A stretch of 64,000 bases of DNA from Budorcas taxicolor (Eukaryota > Chordata > Mammalia > Artiodactyla > Bovidae). Positions 30,969 to 42,135 of the stretch are shown piece by piece (position 1 is the first letter of the stretch; each line of letters begins with the position of its first letter). A program made the position numbers and the translations under genes. The stretch lies in contig NC_068928.1 in assembly GCF_023091745.1 (NCBI RefSeq), positions 10,868,001 through 10,932,000 of the forward strand, given 5' to 3'. The notes under the pieces are model-generated. The model was given only the letters and a program-made list of their open reading frames with translations. It searched no databases and was not told the origin of the DNA.

Positions 30969-32164
30969 CCAAAATATAGCTTCTTAGGGAGGGTGGAGAG
31001 GGTTGGGTGGCACAGTGAGGATCTGAGAGATGTTCTGGGGTTTAAAGGAAGGGGATAAGGACAGAAGAGGTCAGAAATTCAGATTCAGTGGGTAAGGATG
31101 AGTCAGGTGCAGACAGAGGTCTGGAATGAAACAGCTCAGGCACTGGACCGATGGGACAACTGTCATCTTCTGCTTATAGGTCCTCCACTCTCGATACCAC
31201 CTGCCTGACAAATGGACTCCAGAACCACACTCTAATGCCCACACTCCTCTGCTTCTGCTTCTCTTTAACCCCCTCCAGACGTTTGTGTCCCTAGGACTGC
31301 TGTCTGTTGCTGAACAAACGCTCCTGTTTCGGCAGCTTCTTCTCAGGACACGTTTTGGAGGACCATTCCGGCTCATCAAGACCTTCGTCCCACCTCTCCA
31401 GCCCCATCACCGTTACTCCCCCAGCCCCGCCCGCCCTGCTGCACAGACAGCTAGAGTTCATTTCTGTTACATGCAACGAGAGACCCCGCTGATCTCCCGC
31501 CACCTTCTAGCCTGAACTGAAACCTGCCTTTCCCCTGAGGTTACCACTTCCCCTGCAGGCCTTTCAAGTAGAAGCTATTTATTCCTCCTTGCCCCACATA
31601 GAGAGGCGCTAGCAACATTCTTCTAGCTCCTGAAGCTAGAAATTGAGCAACTTCTCTCTTCTAGTATGAAAACCCTGCCCCCCTGAGGTCCTGCCATTCA
31701 ACTCGCCACCTTCTCTCCTGTCGTCTACCAACCTGGTTACACCCTTAGGTTTTGTTAAGTGCCTGGCTCATTTGTTCATCCTCTGGGGAGAGACTTTGCT
31801 GACTTTGTGAAACACCCACTCACTGGCCCAGCTTCTTCTTAGTTTCTCGACCTTTCAGACTCAATGTCTTCACTTCCAGTCTGCTTTAGTGCCTCCTATG
31901 GCCACACCCTGTACTTTGTCACCACTGGTACAGCGCCACCATGGAAAATGCAAACTCTCTATCACTATGACTACCCATCCTGCTCGCCCCCCTGATGCAA
32001 CCTGATGAATGGAGGCCTCTACAAATTGTCAGCTATGTTTTCAGCTTACTGGGTAAACCTTTTCACTGGTTTCTCATTAGCTTTCCCTTTAGTGTCTGGC
32101 AGTTATTAGAAACCGTCACTATTCTTCCTCAGCTCTACATGACCAGGTGAAACTTTTTTTTATT
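30969..32164. other. Repeat-poor C/T-rich block, no gene supported
   Basis: About 1.2 kb with pyrimidine-rich text and overlapping open frames on both strands (76 plus, 102 minus codons near 31071-31515). No conserved domain, start context or splice architecture could be recognised. An undetected ancient repeat is possible. Confidence 0.4.
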
Positions 32165-32290
32165 AATTTACTCATTAATGAAACAAATATCTATTGTGTA
32201 CCTACTATGTGCTAGGTACAATGGCACAGCTTTAACTACTGAGGAGCTCAGAGTCAAGACGGAAGCCAATCCCATAATCACACATGTAAT
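32165..32290. repeat. Ancient repeat-like fragment
   Basis: TTTACTCATTAATGAAACAA, then ATCTATTGTGTACCTACTAT and GTGCTAGGTACA: the motif order common to old mammalian MIR/L2-type remnants. Confidence 0.4.
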
Positions 32291-32377
32291 CACAAACCAG
32301 GATAAGACCCTGGGGTGGGGGGAGCAGAACCAGGGTGTAGAACGGAGGATTTCAGGAAGAAGAAGCAGAATGAGGAA

Positions 32378-32516
32378 ATTCCCTGGTGGTCCAGTGGTTA
32401 AGACTCCGTGCTTCCCTTGTAGGAGACATGGGTTCAATCCCTGGTGGGGAAATTAAGATCTGACACGCCTCATAGAAAAAAAAAAAAGAGAAGAAAAGAA
32501 AGAAAAGAAAATTTAT
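32378..32516 (+). mobile_element. CHR-type SINE, AG-rich tail
   Basis: Starts GAAATTCCCTGGTGGTCCAG, stops after ATTAAGATCTGACACGCC and has an A/AG-rich tail (AAGAAAAGAAAGAAAAG). Confidence 0.9.
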
Positions 32517-32804
32517 TGAACTGAATAAAAATGAAAATACAACATATCAACTTTAAAGAATTATTTAAAAAAGAAGTTTGCCAGTTTAAAAAGAAACAGA
32601 ATGAGTGAAACTCTGAGGCAGAATGAACTGTAGTTTGAGGAAATGAAACAAACAAACAAAAAAAAACCTATATGGTTGGAGACGGAAAATTAGAGAGTGG
32701 TGCAAGGTGAAGCTGAGTGAGAGGAGTGACAGGGTAAGATCTGCATTCTGAAAAGACCACTGTCAAGGAGTGACTAGGTGGAGCCCAGGGGCTTTTTAGG
32801 GCAG

Positions 32805-32942
32805 TGACACTGTTCTGCATGATACTATAATGGTGGATACATGACAATATGCATTTTTCAAAACCCATTGAACTGTATCGTACAAAGAGTGAATCCCAAT
32901 ATGAACTATGGGCTTTAATTAATAATAGTGTTTTAACACTGA
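32805..32942 (+). mobile_element. Old L1M 3' end, part 1
   Basis: ATGATACTATAATGGTGGAT, TTTCAAAACCCATTGAACTG and AAAGAGTGAATCCCAATATG are typical of the 3' UTR of old L1M elements in plus orientation. Interrupted by a Bov-tA. Confidence 0.75.
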
Positions 32943-33152
32943 GAGGCTACCCACTCCAGTATTCTTGGACTTCCCTTGTGGCTCAGCTGGTAAAGAATCC
33001 GCTGCAATGCGGGAGACCTGGGTTTGATCCCTGGGTTGGGAAGATCCCCTGGAGAAGGGAAAGGGTTCCCACTGGCCTGGGGGATTCCATGGACTGTAGA
33101 GTCTAAGGGGTCACAAAGAGTCAGACACGACTGAGCAACTTTCACTTTCATC
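32943..33152 (+). mobile_element. Bov-tA SINE, chimeric subtype
   Basis: Begins with a short BovB-derived unit (GGCTACCCACTCCAGTATTC), followed by a full tRNA-headed unit (ACTTCCCTTGTGGCTCAGCT to CACGACTGAGCAACTTTCAC). It splits the L1M. Confidence 0.9.
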
Positions 33153-33312
33153 AATTGCTAGAAGTGTATCTCACGAATGTGGGATCTTAATAATAGGGGA
33201 AACTGAGGGTAGAGTAGAAAGGGGTATAAGAGAACTCTCTGCACTACGTGCTCAGTTTTTGTAAATTGAAAACTGCTCTAAAAGATATGGCCTGCTTAAA
33301 TAAAAATAAATA
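33153..33312 (+). mobile_element. Old L1M 3' end, part 2
   Basis: GAGAACTCTCTGCACTACGT, then TGAAAACTGCTCTAAAAGAT completes the L1M 3' terminus begun at 32805. Confidence 0.75.
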
Positions 33313-34560
33313 TAGCGAAGGAGGAACACCACTGACGAAGGTAGGAAGGTAGACTGGAGACAGAGGAGATATGGGCAAATCATGAGAAAGATGTCTCAGA
33401 AGTCCAGGCAAGGCAAGACGATACCTCAGTCCAGAGTGGCAATAGAGAGGAAGGAGAGAAATGGAGAGAAGAGGGTATTGACAAGACATGGTGTTCGATT
33501 GAATATGAGTTGGGAATCAAGGGCACCTGAGATCTCTGTCTTGCCCAGCTTACTGGTTGAATGGTGTCACTTGATGATTAAATGAGACTCCAGGACTATT
33601 TTATCAACACTGTTACTATTGGCTGAGAAACCATTGAACACACAGATTCTAAGTACGCTTGTAAATGTGATGGTCACACAAAAGTCATTTCATTGCCTGC
33701 ATTTCAGCTCTGTGATCATTCCCTGCCAGACCTTGTTTAATAGGGAAGTCATCCCATGAGTCCTGTTCTTGCTTTAACTGTTGATTGAAGTAGACAAGGT
33801 TACTTGGCTTTTCCTGGGCCTTAATATGTACACCAGTAACACAAGAATGCTGAACCAGATGGCCTGTAAAGGTTGGTACAGAGCTGGGATGGGGCATACC
33901 AGTGGTCTCTCACAGTCAGATTTCTTCCAGATACTGACATGTTCTTCCTGCCTGTCTCTCCCCAACCCCTGGGGCTCTGCAGTGAATGCTGATATAGCCT
34001 ATTTGTTGGTCATTGTTCTGCTCCTGGCAGAGTTGCAGGTACCGGATTCTTGATTCTTTAATTCCAGGAGTGTGACTAGGTCTGCATGAACCACCATAAC
34101 CTCGAGCAGCTATGGACCGACATCAAATACTTGTCTCTAAGTCAGGGTCGGGACACAATCCCAGATGGTCCCAGAGGGACTTTAGTCCTCTGTGTGTTTT
34201 CATTTCAAAATCAAGCCTATCTTCTGACAGCAGAACAAATGTGCTGACATTCTGTTCCAAAAACCAAAATACACAAACTCCAAGGAACCACCAGCCCTTT
34301 TGTCAATCTGCCTTCTAGAGAATGCTGTTACCATTCAGTACCCCTGGGTTTACCTTCTTTTCAGCCACAATAATAACATAGCACAGCACCTCTAACTGAC
34401 TGAGTCATGCCAACTTTGTTGCCAACCCACAATCAACAAAGTAGGAGGCTGCCCCTCAGTCTAAATTCTCCATGTAAACTATCTATGGGTTCCTACAGGG
34501 GAACTCAAGGTCATATGCTATAGTTGGGGCCATGATGCCTTTGCATATCATGGCTTGTCT
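33313..34560. other. No gene; weak old-repeat text
   Basis: No supported exon. Around 33800-33880 (GGGCCTTAATATGTACACCA, then AACCAGATGGCCTGTAAAGG) there is a distant MIR-like pattern. The 90-codon plus frame at 33781-34053 shows no known domain. Confidence 0.35.
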
Positions 34561-34577
34561 TAAAAAAAAAAAAAAAA
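34561..34577. repeat. Poly-A tract
   Basis: About 16 A residues immediately upstream of a CHR SINE head. Confidence 0.8.
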
Positions 34578-34584
34578 TCACTGA

Positions 34585-34690
34585 AGAAGTTCCCTGGCAG
34601 CGCAGTGGTTATTGACTCCACACTTCCAATGCAGGTGTATGGGTTCGATCCCCGGTTGGAGAACTAAGATCTCCAAGATAAGATAAAATA
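34585..34690 (+). mobile_element. CHR-type SINE, truncated
   Basis: AAGTTCCCTGGCAGCGCAGT, then GGGTTCGATCCCCGGTTGGA; the box B-like GGTTCGATCCC is intact and the tail is short. Confidence 0.85.
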
Positions 34691-34782
34691 AAGTGAATTA
34701 CTTCATTGGGAACTGCTTAAAGTAAACACAATGACATAAGTCTGGCATGAAAAACCAGCACTACATCGAAACCTTTGGCTTG

Positions 34783-34905
34783 CATGCTCAGTCGCTCCAG
34801 TCGTGTCTGACTCTTTGCGACACCATGGACTGTAGCCCGCCAGGCTCCTCCGTCCATGGAGTTCCCCGGACAAGAATCCTGGAGTGGGTTGCCATTCCCT
34901 TCACT
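34783..34905 (-). mobile_element. Bov-tA fragment
   Basis: Reversed BovB-derived half (CAGTCGCTCCAGTCGTGTCT to GAGTGGGTTGCCATTCCCTT) without the tRNA-like head. Confidence 0.88.
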
Positions 34906-36300
34906 TAGGCTTAGACTAAGGACTGTCTCAGAGGATCCAGAGACCTTGTGCTCCTGCCACTTCTTCCTGGCAGCCCTGAGAAGCACACCTTATGGAAACT
35001 ATCACTGATTTATCCCTACCTTCCTGCAAGGAAAGTGGCAGAGTTTCCCTGTGCCTGACTCTGCTCCTGATTTGAGTGATGAACCCTGCCCTGTGTTATG
35101 TTCAGATTACTCCTGCCCTCTGCCCTGCTTCTTCCTCAGAGTCCCTGAATGAAATAAGTGCCCTCTAACTTTCCATCTCATGAATGAGAAAGCTCCCTAT
35201 GGATGAAATCCTTCCACATTTAGATTACTGCTCTGGTGTGTAAGTTTATCCCCCAGTGGTAAATATGTTAATTCTATATAATGTCTGCTACACTATAATT
35301 TCTTCCTTCTGTGGAAAGCTTATTAGTTTGAGTTAAACTGCAGGTTGCTGGCCAGGCACTGTATTAATTGTCCTTGGTCAAAAGCCAACTCTGTCAACTC
35401 TGTCTGGGGTAAACGGGAGTGGCTTAGTGGTAAACATAATAGCCTCTTGCTGCTCCTGAAGGCAGCCAGTTAGTCCACAGCATTGCCAACAACGGATCCC
35501 AAGGCCTGGTTTGAACGAAGAAGCTGAGGCAATTAGAATACACCTGAAGCACTTCTGTGATTATCTGATTAGTGTCTGTCTTTCTGACTAAATAATAAAC
35601 TGCATGGGAGCACGTAGTGTGTGGTCCACAGGTATTTCTCAAATGAATGAATAAAGCTGAAAGGATTCAGAGAAGTTGGGGAAGTCAGGAGGAGACTTGA
35701 ATGAGTCAGTGCTTTGACTATGTCAGGTTATGAGTAACCTAAGTTATGAGTAAGCAGAACCTATAATGCAAAAGAGACGCACAGACTAGATGGGAAGAAA
35801 ACCAGGCAGTAGTGAGTGGAAAGTGTGGCAGACACCCAGGGAGTAGCTGAGTCACTGAAAATAAAGATTCACAAAATCTGCAGCTGAGGTCTTGGAACTG
35901 CCTTGAATCCATAGCCACCCTCCTATTCCTGTTCTTCCTGATCCTGATGGCTCATCCTTCCCTGCGTTTCCATAAATAACTATCTTTATAATAAACCATC
36001 TGTTAGTAAAGGTAACGAGTGAATTGCCCCTTGTTGGGAGTCCCAGCTTTAGGGAGCCTGAAGATAACACATGACAGCCGAGGAATCATTATTATTTTCC
36101 CCATGAAGCACTTTATCCCTTTCTGTGGCCATCATCCATGAAAGTGTCCTGACATACTTGAATTCAGATTGGAGACAGTTGAGGCTTAGTCTATAACTCC
36201 TGCCATCCTTATCTTATTTTTTTACCCCACATTTTAAGAAAACTCTCTTATCACGCTTGACCCAGGATAGCCAGATTTGCTTGGCCACATCAGCATTTTA
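34906..36300. other. No recognised feature
   Basis: About 1.4 kb free of young repeats, with no open frame of note. Confidence 0.4.
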
Positions 36301-36307
36301 AGGTTGA

Positions 36308-37772
36308 AGATTAGAGGAATTCCAGCTGAACTATTTCAAATCCTAAAAGATGATATTGTTAAAGTGCTGTACTCAATATGTCAGCAAATTTGGAAAACTC
36401 AGCAGTGGCCACAGGACTGGAGAAGGTCAGTTTTCATTCCAGTCCCAAAGAAAGGCAATGCCAAAGAATGTTCAAACTACTATCCAGTTGTGCTTATTTC
36501 ACATGCTAGCAAGATAATGCTCAAAATCCTTCAAGCAAGCTTCAATAGTAGGTGAACCAAGAACTTCCAGATGTACAAGCTGGATTTAGAAAAGGCAGAG
36601 AAACCAGAGATCAAATTGCCAAAATTTGTTGGATCATAGAAAGAGCAAGAGAATTCCAGAAAAACGTCTACCTCTGCTTCATTGACTATGCTAAAGCTTT
36701 TGACTGTGTGGATCACCACAAACTGGAAAATTCTTAAAGTGATAGGAATACCAGACCACCGTACCTGCCTCTTGAGAAACCAGTGTGTAGGTCAAGGAGG
36801 AACATTTAGAACCAGACATGGAGCAACCTGTTAGAACCAAACATGGAACAGACATGGAACAATAGTTCAAAATTGGGAAAGGAGTACGATAAGGCTGTAT
36901 ATTGTCACTCTGCTTATTTAACTTATATGCAGAGTACATTATCCTTAATACCAGGTTGGATGAATCACAAGCTGGAATCAAGATTGCCGGGAGAAATATG
37001 AACAACCTCAGATACGCAGATGACACCACTCTAATGGCAGAAAGCAAAAAGGAACTATTAATAAAGAGCCTCTTAATGAGGGTAAAAGAGGAGAGTGAAG
37101 AAGCTGGCTTGAAACTCAACATTCAAAAAACTAAGATCATGGCATCCAATCCCATCACTTCCTGGCAAATAGAAGGGGGAAAAGTGGAAACAGTGACAGA
37201 TTGTATTTTCTTGGGCTCCAAAATCACTGCAGATGGTGACTGCAGCCATGAAATTAAAAGACGCTTGCTCCTTGGAAGGAAAGCCAAGACAAACCTAGAC
37301 AGCATATTAAAAAGCAGAGACGTTACTTGGTCGACAAAGGTTCATCTAGTCAAAGCTATAATTTTTCCAGTAGTCCTGTGCAGATGTGAGAGGTGGACCA
37401 TAATGAAGGCTAAGCACTGAAGAATTGGTGCTTTTGAACTGTGGTGGTGGAGAAGACTCTTGAGTCCCTTGGGCTGTAAGGAGATCAAACAAGTCAATCT
37501 TAAAGGAAATCAATATTCATTGGAAGGATGCTGAAGCTAAAGCTCCCATTCTTTGGCCATGATGTGAAGAACTGACTCATTGAAAAAGACCCTGATGCTG
37601 GGAAAGATTGAAGGCGAAAGGAGAAGGGAGTGGCAGAAGATGAAATGGCTAGGTAGCATCACTGACTCAATAGATATGAATTTGAGCAAAGTCTGGGAGA
37701 TAGTGGAGGACATAACAACCTGTCATGCTACAGTCCAGGGGCTTGCAAAGAGTCAGACACAACTTAGTGACT
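36308..37772 (+). pseudogene. BovB RT region, broken copy
   Basis: 5'-truncated BovB on plus, beginning inside reverse-transcriptase coding sequence (AGCAGTGGCCACAGGACTGG) and reaching the 3' end (GACACAACTTAGTGACTGAA). The YADD catalytic motif is encoded at 37013-37024 in the longest open part (36902-37420). Earlier RT text lies in other frames (36277-36555, 36552-36737), so frameshifts inactivate it. An unusual local duplication of ACATGGAGCAAC/ACATGGAACAGAC text lies near 36817-36862. Confidence 0.93.
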
Positions 37773-37787
37773 GAACAACAACAACAA

Positions 37788-37960
37788 TCTTGGTGTTCCA
37801 GTGGCTAAGACTCTACTCCTCCAATGCAAGGGACCTGGGTTTGATCCCTGGTCAGGGAACTAGATCCCACACACTGCAACTAAGAGTTTGCACTGCAACC
37901 AAGACCTGGCATAGCCAAATAAATAAATGCATAAACATTTTTTAAAAGAGATCAGAAGGA
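37788..37960 (+). mobile_element. CHR-type SINE abutting BovB
   Basis: TCTTGGTGTTCCAGTGGCTA; the usual first bases are missing. Body ACTAAGAGTTTGCACTGCAA; tail AATAAATAAATGCATAAAC. It starts about 15 bp after the BovB tail. Confidence 0.88.
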
Positions 37961-38108
37961 AATAATAAGTATTATTTTGGAATAATATTTATGAGGAGTT
38001 GTGAAGGTCATTTTTATTATATTATTGATAATTACTGCTTTATTATTATGAGTCATCAATTGGTTAATTGGCCCACCATGCTGTCAATCATCCCCATGGT
38101 CCTGAGCT

Positions 38109-38272
38109 TTTTAAAAGAAGGTATTTATTTATTTGACTGCACTGGATCTTAGTTGCAGCATGCAGAATCTTTAGTTGTGGCATGCAGGATCTAGTTCCCT
38201 AACCAGGGATGGAACCCAAGCCTCCTGCCCTGAAGGTATGGAGTCTTAGACACTGGACCACCAGGGAGGCCC
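38109..38272 (-). mobile_element. CHR-type SINE
   Basis: TTTATTTATTTGACTGCACT to ACTGGACCACCAGGGAGGCC. The short direct repeat CTGAGC upstream (38102) and downstream (38275) is a possible target duplication. Confidence 0.9.
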
Positions 38273-38299
38273 TCTGAGCCATTTCTCCTGCCTGTACAT

Positions 38300-38347
38300 A
38301 TTGGTTTTTATTGCTGCTATAGCAGTTTACCACACTGCTAGTGGCTT
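38300..38347 (-). mobile_element. MaLR-type LTR, part 1
   Basis: TTGGTTTTTATTGCTGCTAT, then GCAGTTTACCACACTGCTAG is the reversed 3' terminus of an old MaLR LTR. It resumes at 38561 after a BovB. Confidence 0.6.
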
Positions 38348-38560
38348 TGTTGTTGTTCAGTTGCTCAGTTAAGTTTGGCTCTTTGTGACCCCAGGGACTA
38401 CAGCACATCAGGCTTCCCTGTCCTTCACTATCTCCGGGAGTTTGCTCAAACTCATGTCCACTGAGTCAATGATGCCACCCAACCATCTCATCCTCTGTTG
38501 CCCCCTTCTCCTCCTGCCCTCAATCTTTTCCAGCATCAAGGTCTTTTCCAATAAGTGTTT
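38348..38560 (-). mobile_element. BovB 3' end in MaLR LTR
   Basis: TTGTTGTTCAGTTGCTCAGT to AAGGTCTTTTCCAATAAG. TAGTGGCTTT before and TAGTGGTTTA after are the likely target duplication in the LTR. Confidence 0.9.
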
Positions 38561-39031
38561 AGTGGTTTAAACAACAGAAACTTTTTGTCTTAATAGCTGT
38601 GAATATTAGAAGTTCAACACATGCCCCTCTGGACTAATGTCAAGATATCATCAGGGCTTCCTTCCTTTACGGAGACCTTAGGGAAGAATGTTTCCTAGCC
38701 TTTTCCCACTTTATAGGATCCCTCCATTCCTTGGCTCATGGTACCCTTCTTCCATTTTCAAAGCCAGTAATGGTGAGTTGAGGCCTCTTTATATCACATC
38801 TCTCTTGCCCTCCAAAGGCACATCTCCCTCTGACTGACCTCATGTGGAAAAGGTTTGCAACTTTTAAGAACTCACGTGATTATCCTGAGCCCACCTAGAT
38901 AGATAGTCCAGAATAATCTTCCCTGGAATATAATAATAATCTCAAGGTTGTTAACCTCAATCATATTGTTTACCAAGTGAGGTAACACATTCAAGATATT
39001 CACATGTTACAGGGATTAGGACATGGACATT
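38561..39031 (-). mobile_element. MaLR-type LTR, part 2
   Basis: GTGGTTTAAACAACAGAAAC, CTCCATTCCTTGGCTCATGG, TTCCATTTTCAAAGCCAGTA and GGATTAGGACATGGACATTT follow the reversed order of an old MaLR LTR. A CHR SINE breaks it at 39032. Non-coding. Confidence 0.7.
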
Positions 39032-39191
39032 TAAAAAAATACTTATTTTTATTTATTTATTTCGCTGCACTGGGTCTTAGCTGTGGCACACAGAATCTTT
39101 AGCTGTGGCTTGTGTATTCTGGTTCCCTGACCAGGGATTAAACCCTGCGCTGGGAGCGCAGAGTCACAGCGATAGACCACCAGGAAGTCCC
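39032..39191 (-). mobile_element. CHR-type SINE in MaLR LTR
   Basis: ATTTATTTATTTCGCTGCAC to GATAGACCACCAGGAAGTCC. The 15-bp target duplication AGGACATGGACATTT (39017-39031) / AGGACACAGACATTT (39192-39206) is LTR sequence. Confidence 0.93.
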
Positions 39192-39204
39192 AGGACACAG
39201 ACAT

Positions 39205-39228
39205 TTGTTGTTGTTGTTGTTGTTGTTC
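39205..39228. repeat. (GTT)n tract
   Basis: Seven GTT units between a CHR target duplication and a reversed L1 3' end. Confidence 0.9.
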
Positions 39229-39795
39229 TGTTGATTTTTTTTCTCTTTTCTTTATTTTAATTGGAGGCTAATTACTTTACAATATTGTGGTGGTTTTTGC
39301 CGTACATTCTCATGAATCAGCCAGGGTTGTACATGTATTCCCCATCCCATCCCTCAGGGTCATCCCAGTGCATCAGCCCTGAGTACCCTGTCTCATGCAG
39401 GACTGGCGATCTATTTCACATATGATAATATACATGTTTCAATGCTGTTCTCTCAAATCATCCCATCCTCGCCTTCTCCCACAGAGTCCAAAAGTCTGTT
39501 CTTTTCATCTGTGTCTCTTTTGCGGTCTCACATATAGGATCATCGTTACCATCTTTTCTAAATTCCGTATATATGCATTAATATACTGTATTGGTGTTTT
39601 TCTTTCTGACTTACTTCGCTCTGTATAATAGGCTTCAATTTCATCCACCTCATTAGAACTGATTCAAATGTATTCTTTTTAATGGCTGAGTAATACTCCA
39701 TTGTGCATATGTACCACAGCTTTCTTATCCATTCATCTGCTGATGGACATCTAGGTTGCTACAATTATTCTGCAGTTACACACTGTCGTTACATA
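39229..39795 (-). mobile_element. L1 3' end, reversed
   Basis: Starts with reversed 3' end text (TTTAATTGGAGGCTAATTAC, TTTACAATATTGTGGTGG), continues CCCATCCCATCCCTCAGGGT and ends in the ORF2 terminus (GGCTGAGTAATACTCCATTG). Ruminant-type L1, 5'-truncated and fairly well preserved. Confidence 0.9.
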
Positions 39796-39799
39796 TTCT

Positions 39800-39950
39800 T
39801 TTATGCTTTATTATCTCCATTTTATAGTTGGAGAAACAAAGTGGCTAAATAATTTGTGCAATGTAGCTGTTAAGTGGTAAAGCTGAAATTCAGACTAATT
39901 TTTCAGACACGAAAACCCATGCACTTCCACTATATCACTTGGCCTTCCAA
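39800..39950 (-). mobile_element. MIR, minus strand
   Basis: TTATTATCTCCATTTTATAG, AAGTGGTAAAGCTGAAATTC and CACTTCCACTATATCAC: reversed core followed by reversed head. Confidence 0.75.
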
Positions 39951-40270
39951 ATTTTCTGTGAAACTTAGCTTATCCATATAAAAATTGATACACCACCACC
40001 TTGATTCTTTCAGGGGCTTTAAGACTGACTTTTCTGGACTCTTTAAAGATATACTTGGTGTTGCACATCTTTAAAAAAACATGTTTCTAGACAATACCTT
40101 CTCTATTTCTCCACTGAGGTGTAAAACCAGGAGAACTACTAAACACACTAAGTACTTCCCTCAGAAAGAGACCATGGATACTTCTGCCAATTAAACAGGA
40201 AGATTGTGGACCTGACGACTGCCCACGGGGATTTACTGATCAGATTCATGGTTCAATCAAGTGCTCTCTC

Positions 40271-40464
40271 TCTCTTTTTTTTCTTTTAATATTTATTTGT
40301 CCGCTTCCGGTCTTAATTTCAGAAGTAGAATCTTCAGACTTCGTTATGCCATGCAGGATCTTTAGTTGCAGCATGGGGAATCTATTTCCTTGAGCAGGGA
40401 TCAAACCTAGGCCCCCTGCATTAGGAGTGCAGAGTGTTAGCCACGGGACCATCAGGGAAGTCCC
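40271..40464 (-). mobile_element. CHR-type SINE
   Basis: T-rich start, TTAGTTGCAGCATGGGGAAT, end CCATCAGGGAAGTCC. AAGTGCTCTCTC (40259) and AAGTCCTCTCTT (40465) look like a diverged target duplication. Confidence 0.9.
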
Positions 40465-41054
40465 TAAGTCCTCTCTTTCCATCAGTGACACTCAGATACA
40501 CCTGCCTCCAAGAAGCCAGCGAAGGCAGCACTGAAATACTTTTTCAGAGAGCTCTGTCAAGTCTCACCCTCACTCTTAACCTTGCAGTCACTATTACCAG
40601 CCAGATTACAGACCAGGCTCACTGCAGATGCTTCTCACCAAGGTGAGAGACCTGTAATGGCTGCTGAGGCTAAGGGAGCGTGTGGTCCTTCTCGGTGTGG
40701 ACCCACGTGTATTGAGAGTCCGTCTCTGCCGGGTCTGAGCACTGTATGTTCTGTTTCCAACTCTGCCTTTCCCACATTTCCCCTGACCCACTGTGACGTG
40801 CCAGCTGTTTGACTGATCAACAGCTCTCCTCCCTGCAGAGTGTTTGCATGTACTTTGATCATCATATCTTGTTCTGCCCTCTGATATTTATTTACTCACT
40901 CTTGATTTCTGTTGATTAATTGGCCTTTGTCTTACTGCTGCTCAAACCCTTGGCATTTCTTGTTGCTGCCTTGTTCTCTCATGCCCTCGGCCTGCTGCCA
41001 CATTCAACATGAATACTGTTTCCTTCAGAATTCTCTGTGGGTAGACAGAGCATA
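40465..41054. other. No recognised feature
   Basis: Unique-looking; overlapping frames up to 76 codons without recognisable domains. Confidence 0.35.
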
Positions 41055-41189
41055 GGGGCTTAAGTGGTACAGTGGTAAAGAATCCACCTGCCAAGCAGGA
41101 GATGCGGGTCCAATCTCTGGGTTTTGGAAGATCCCCTGGAGTAGGAAATGGCCACCGACTCCAGTATTCTTGCCTGGAGAATCTTGCCT
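41055..41189 (+). mobile_element. Bov-tA, 3'-deleted
   Basis: Diverged head (GGGGCTTAAGTGGTACAGTG), middle (TTTGGAAGATCCCCTGGAGT) and end at CCTGGAGAATCTTGCCTGG; the terminal BovB-derived block is missing. Confidence 0.85.
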
Positions 41190-41300
41190 GGCTTAGAAAG
41201 GTCAAGTAACTTGTCCAAAGTCTCCTCACTAGTAGATGATAGGCAGATCCAGGATTTCAGCTCCATTTTGTCAGTTTCCAAAATGTAGCTTTTCACTACT
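41190..41300 (-). mobile_element. MIR fragment, minus strand
   Basis: GGTCAAGTAACTTGTCCAAA, then GATCCAGGATTTCAGCTC matches reversed MIR core/head text, directly beside the truncated Bov-tA. Confidence 0.6.
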
Positions 41301-41359
41301 CTTTATTGTGGTTGTAGGTTCATATCTTAGTTGGCAACATTTTAAGAAGTGCAGTTAGT

Positions 41360-42127
41360 CAGTTCACTTCAGTTGCTCAGTAGCGACCAACTCTTTGCGA
41401 CCCCATGGAGTGCAGCACGCCAGGCCTCCCTGTCCATCACCAACTCCTGGAGTTTACCCAAACTCATGTCCATTGAGTCAGTGATGCCATCCAACCGTCT
41501 CATCCTCCGTCATCTCCTTCTGCTCCCGCTTTCAACCTTTCCCAGCATCAGGGTCTTTTCAAATGAGTTGGTTTTTCGCATCAGGTGGCCAAAATATTGG
41601 AGTTTCAGCTTCAGTATCAGTCCTTCCAGTGAATACCCAGGGCTGATTTCCTTTAGGATGGACTGGCTGAATCTCTTTGCAGTCCAAGGGACTCTCAAGA
41701 GTCTTCTCCAACACCACAGTTCAAAAGCATCAATTCTTCAGTGCTCAGCTTTCTTTATAGTCCAACTCTCACATCTGTACATGACTACTGGAAAAACCAT
41801 AACTTTGACTAGATGGACTTTTGTTGGCAAAGTAATGTCTCTGCTTTTTAATAAACTATCTAGATTGGTCATAGCTTTTCTTCTAAGGAGCAAGCATCTT
41901 TTAATTTCATGGCTGCAGTCACCATCTGCAGTGATTTTGGAGCCCCCAAAATAAAATCTGTCACTGTTTCCATTGTTTACCCGTCTATTTGCCATAAAGT
42001 GATGGGACTGGATGCCATGATCTTAGTTTTCTGAATGCTGAGTTTTGAGCCAACTTTTTCACTCTCCTCTTTCACTTTATTAAAAGCGTCTTTAGTTCTT
42101 CTCTTTCTGCCGTAAGGGTGGTGTCAT
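41360..42127 (-). mobile_element. BovB, part 1 (3' side)
   Basis: Reversed BovB: TTCACTTCAGTTGCTCAGTA, GTGCAGCACGCCAGGCCTCC, continuing to RT-coding text (TTCACTTTATTAAAAGCGTC). A 201-codon plus frame (41349-41954) is antisense shadow. It resumes at 42414. Confidence 0.93.
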
Positions 42128-42135
42128 CTGCATGT

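Noticed and set aside
31071..31515. Possible exon with overlapping frames on both strands
   Set aside because: No splice-site pair, domain or homology recognised; pyrimidine-rich composition alone keeps frames open.
36691..37122. 143-codon minus frame
   Set aside because: Antisense shadow of BovB reverse transcriptase.
41349..41954. 201-codon plus-strand open frame
   Set aside because: It is the antisense of a BovB 3' region; similar antisense frames occur over other BovB copies (61769-62380, 53712-54125).
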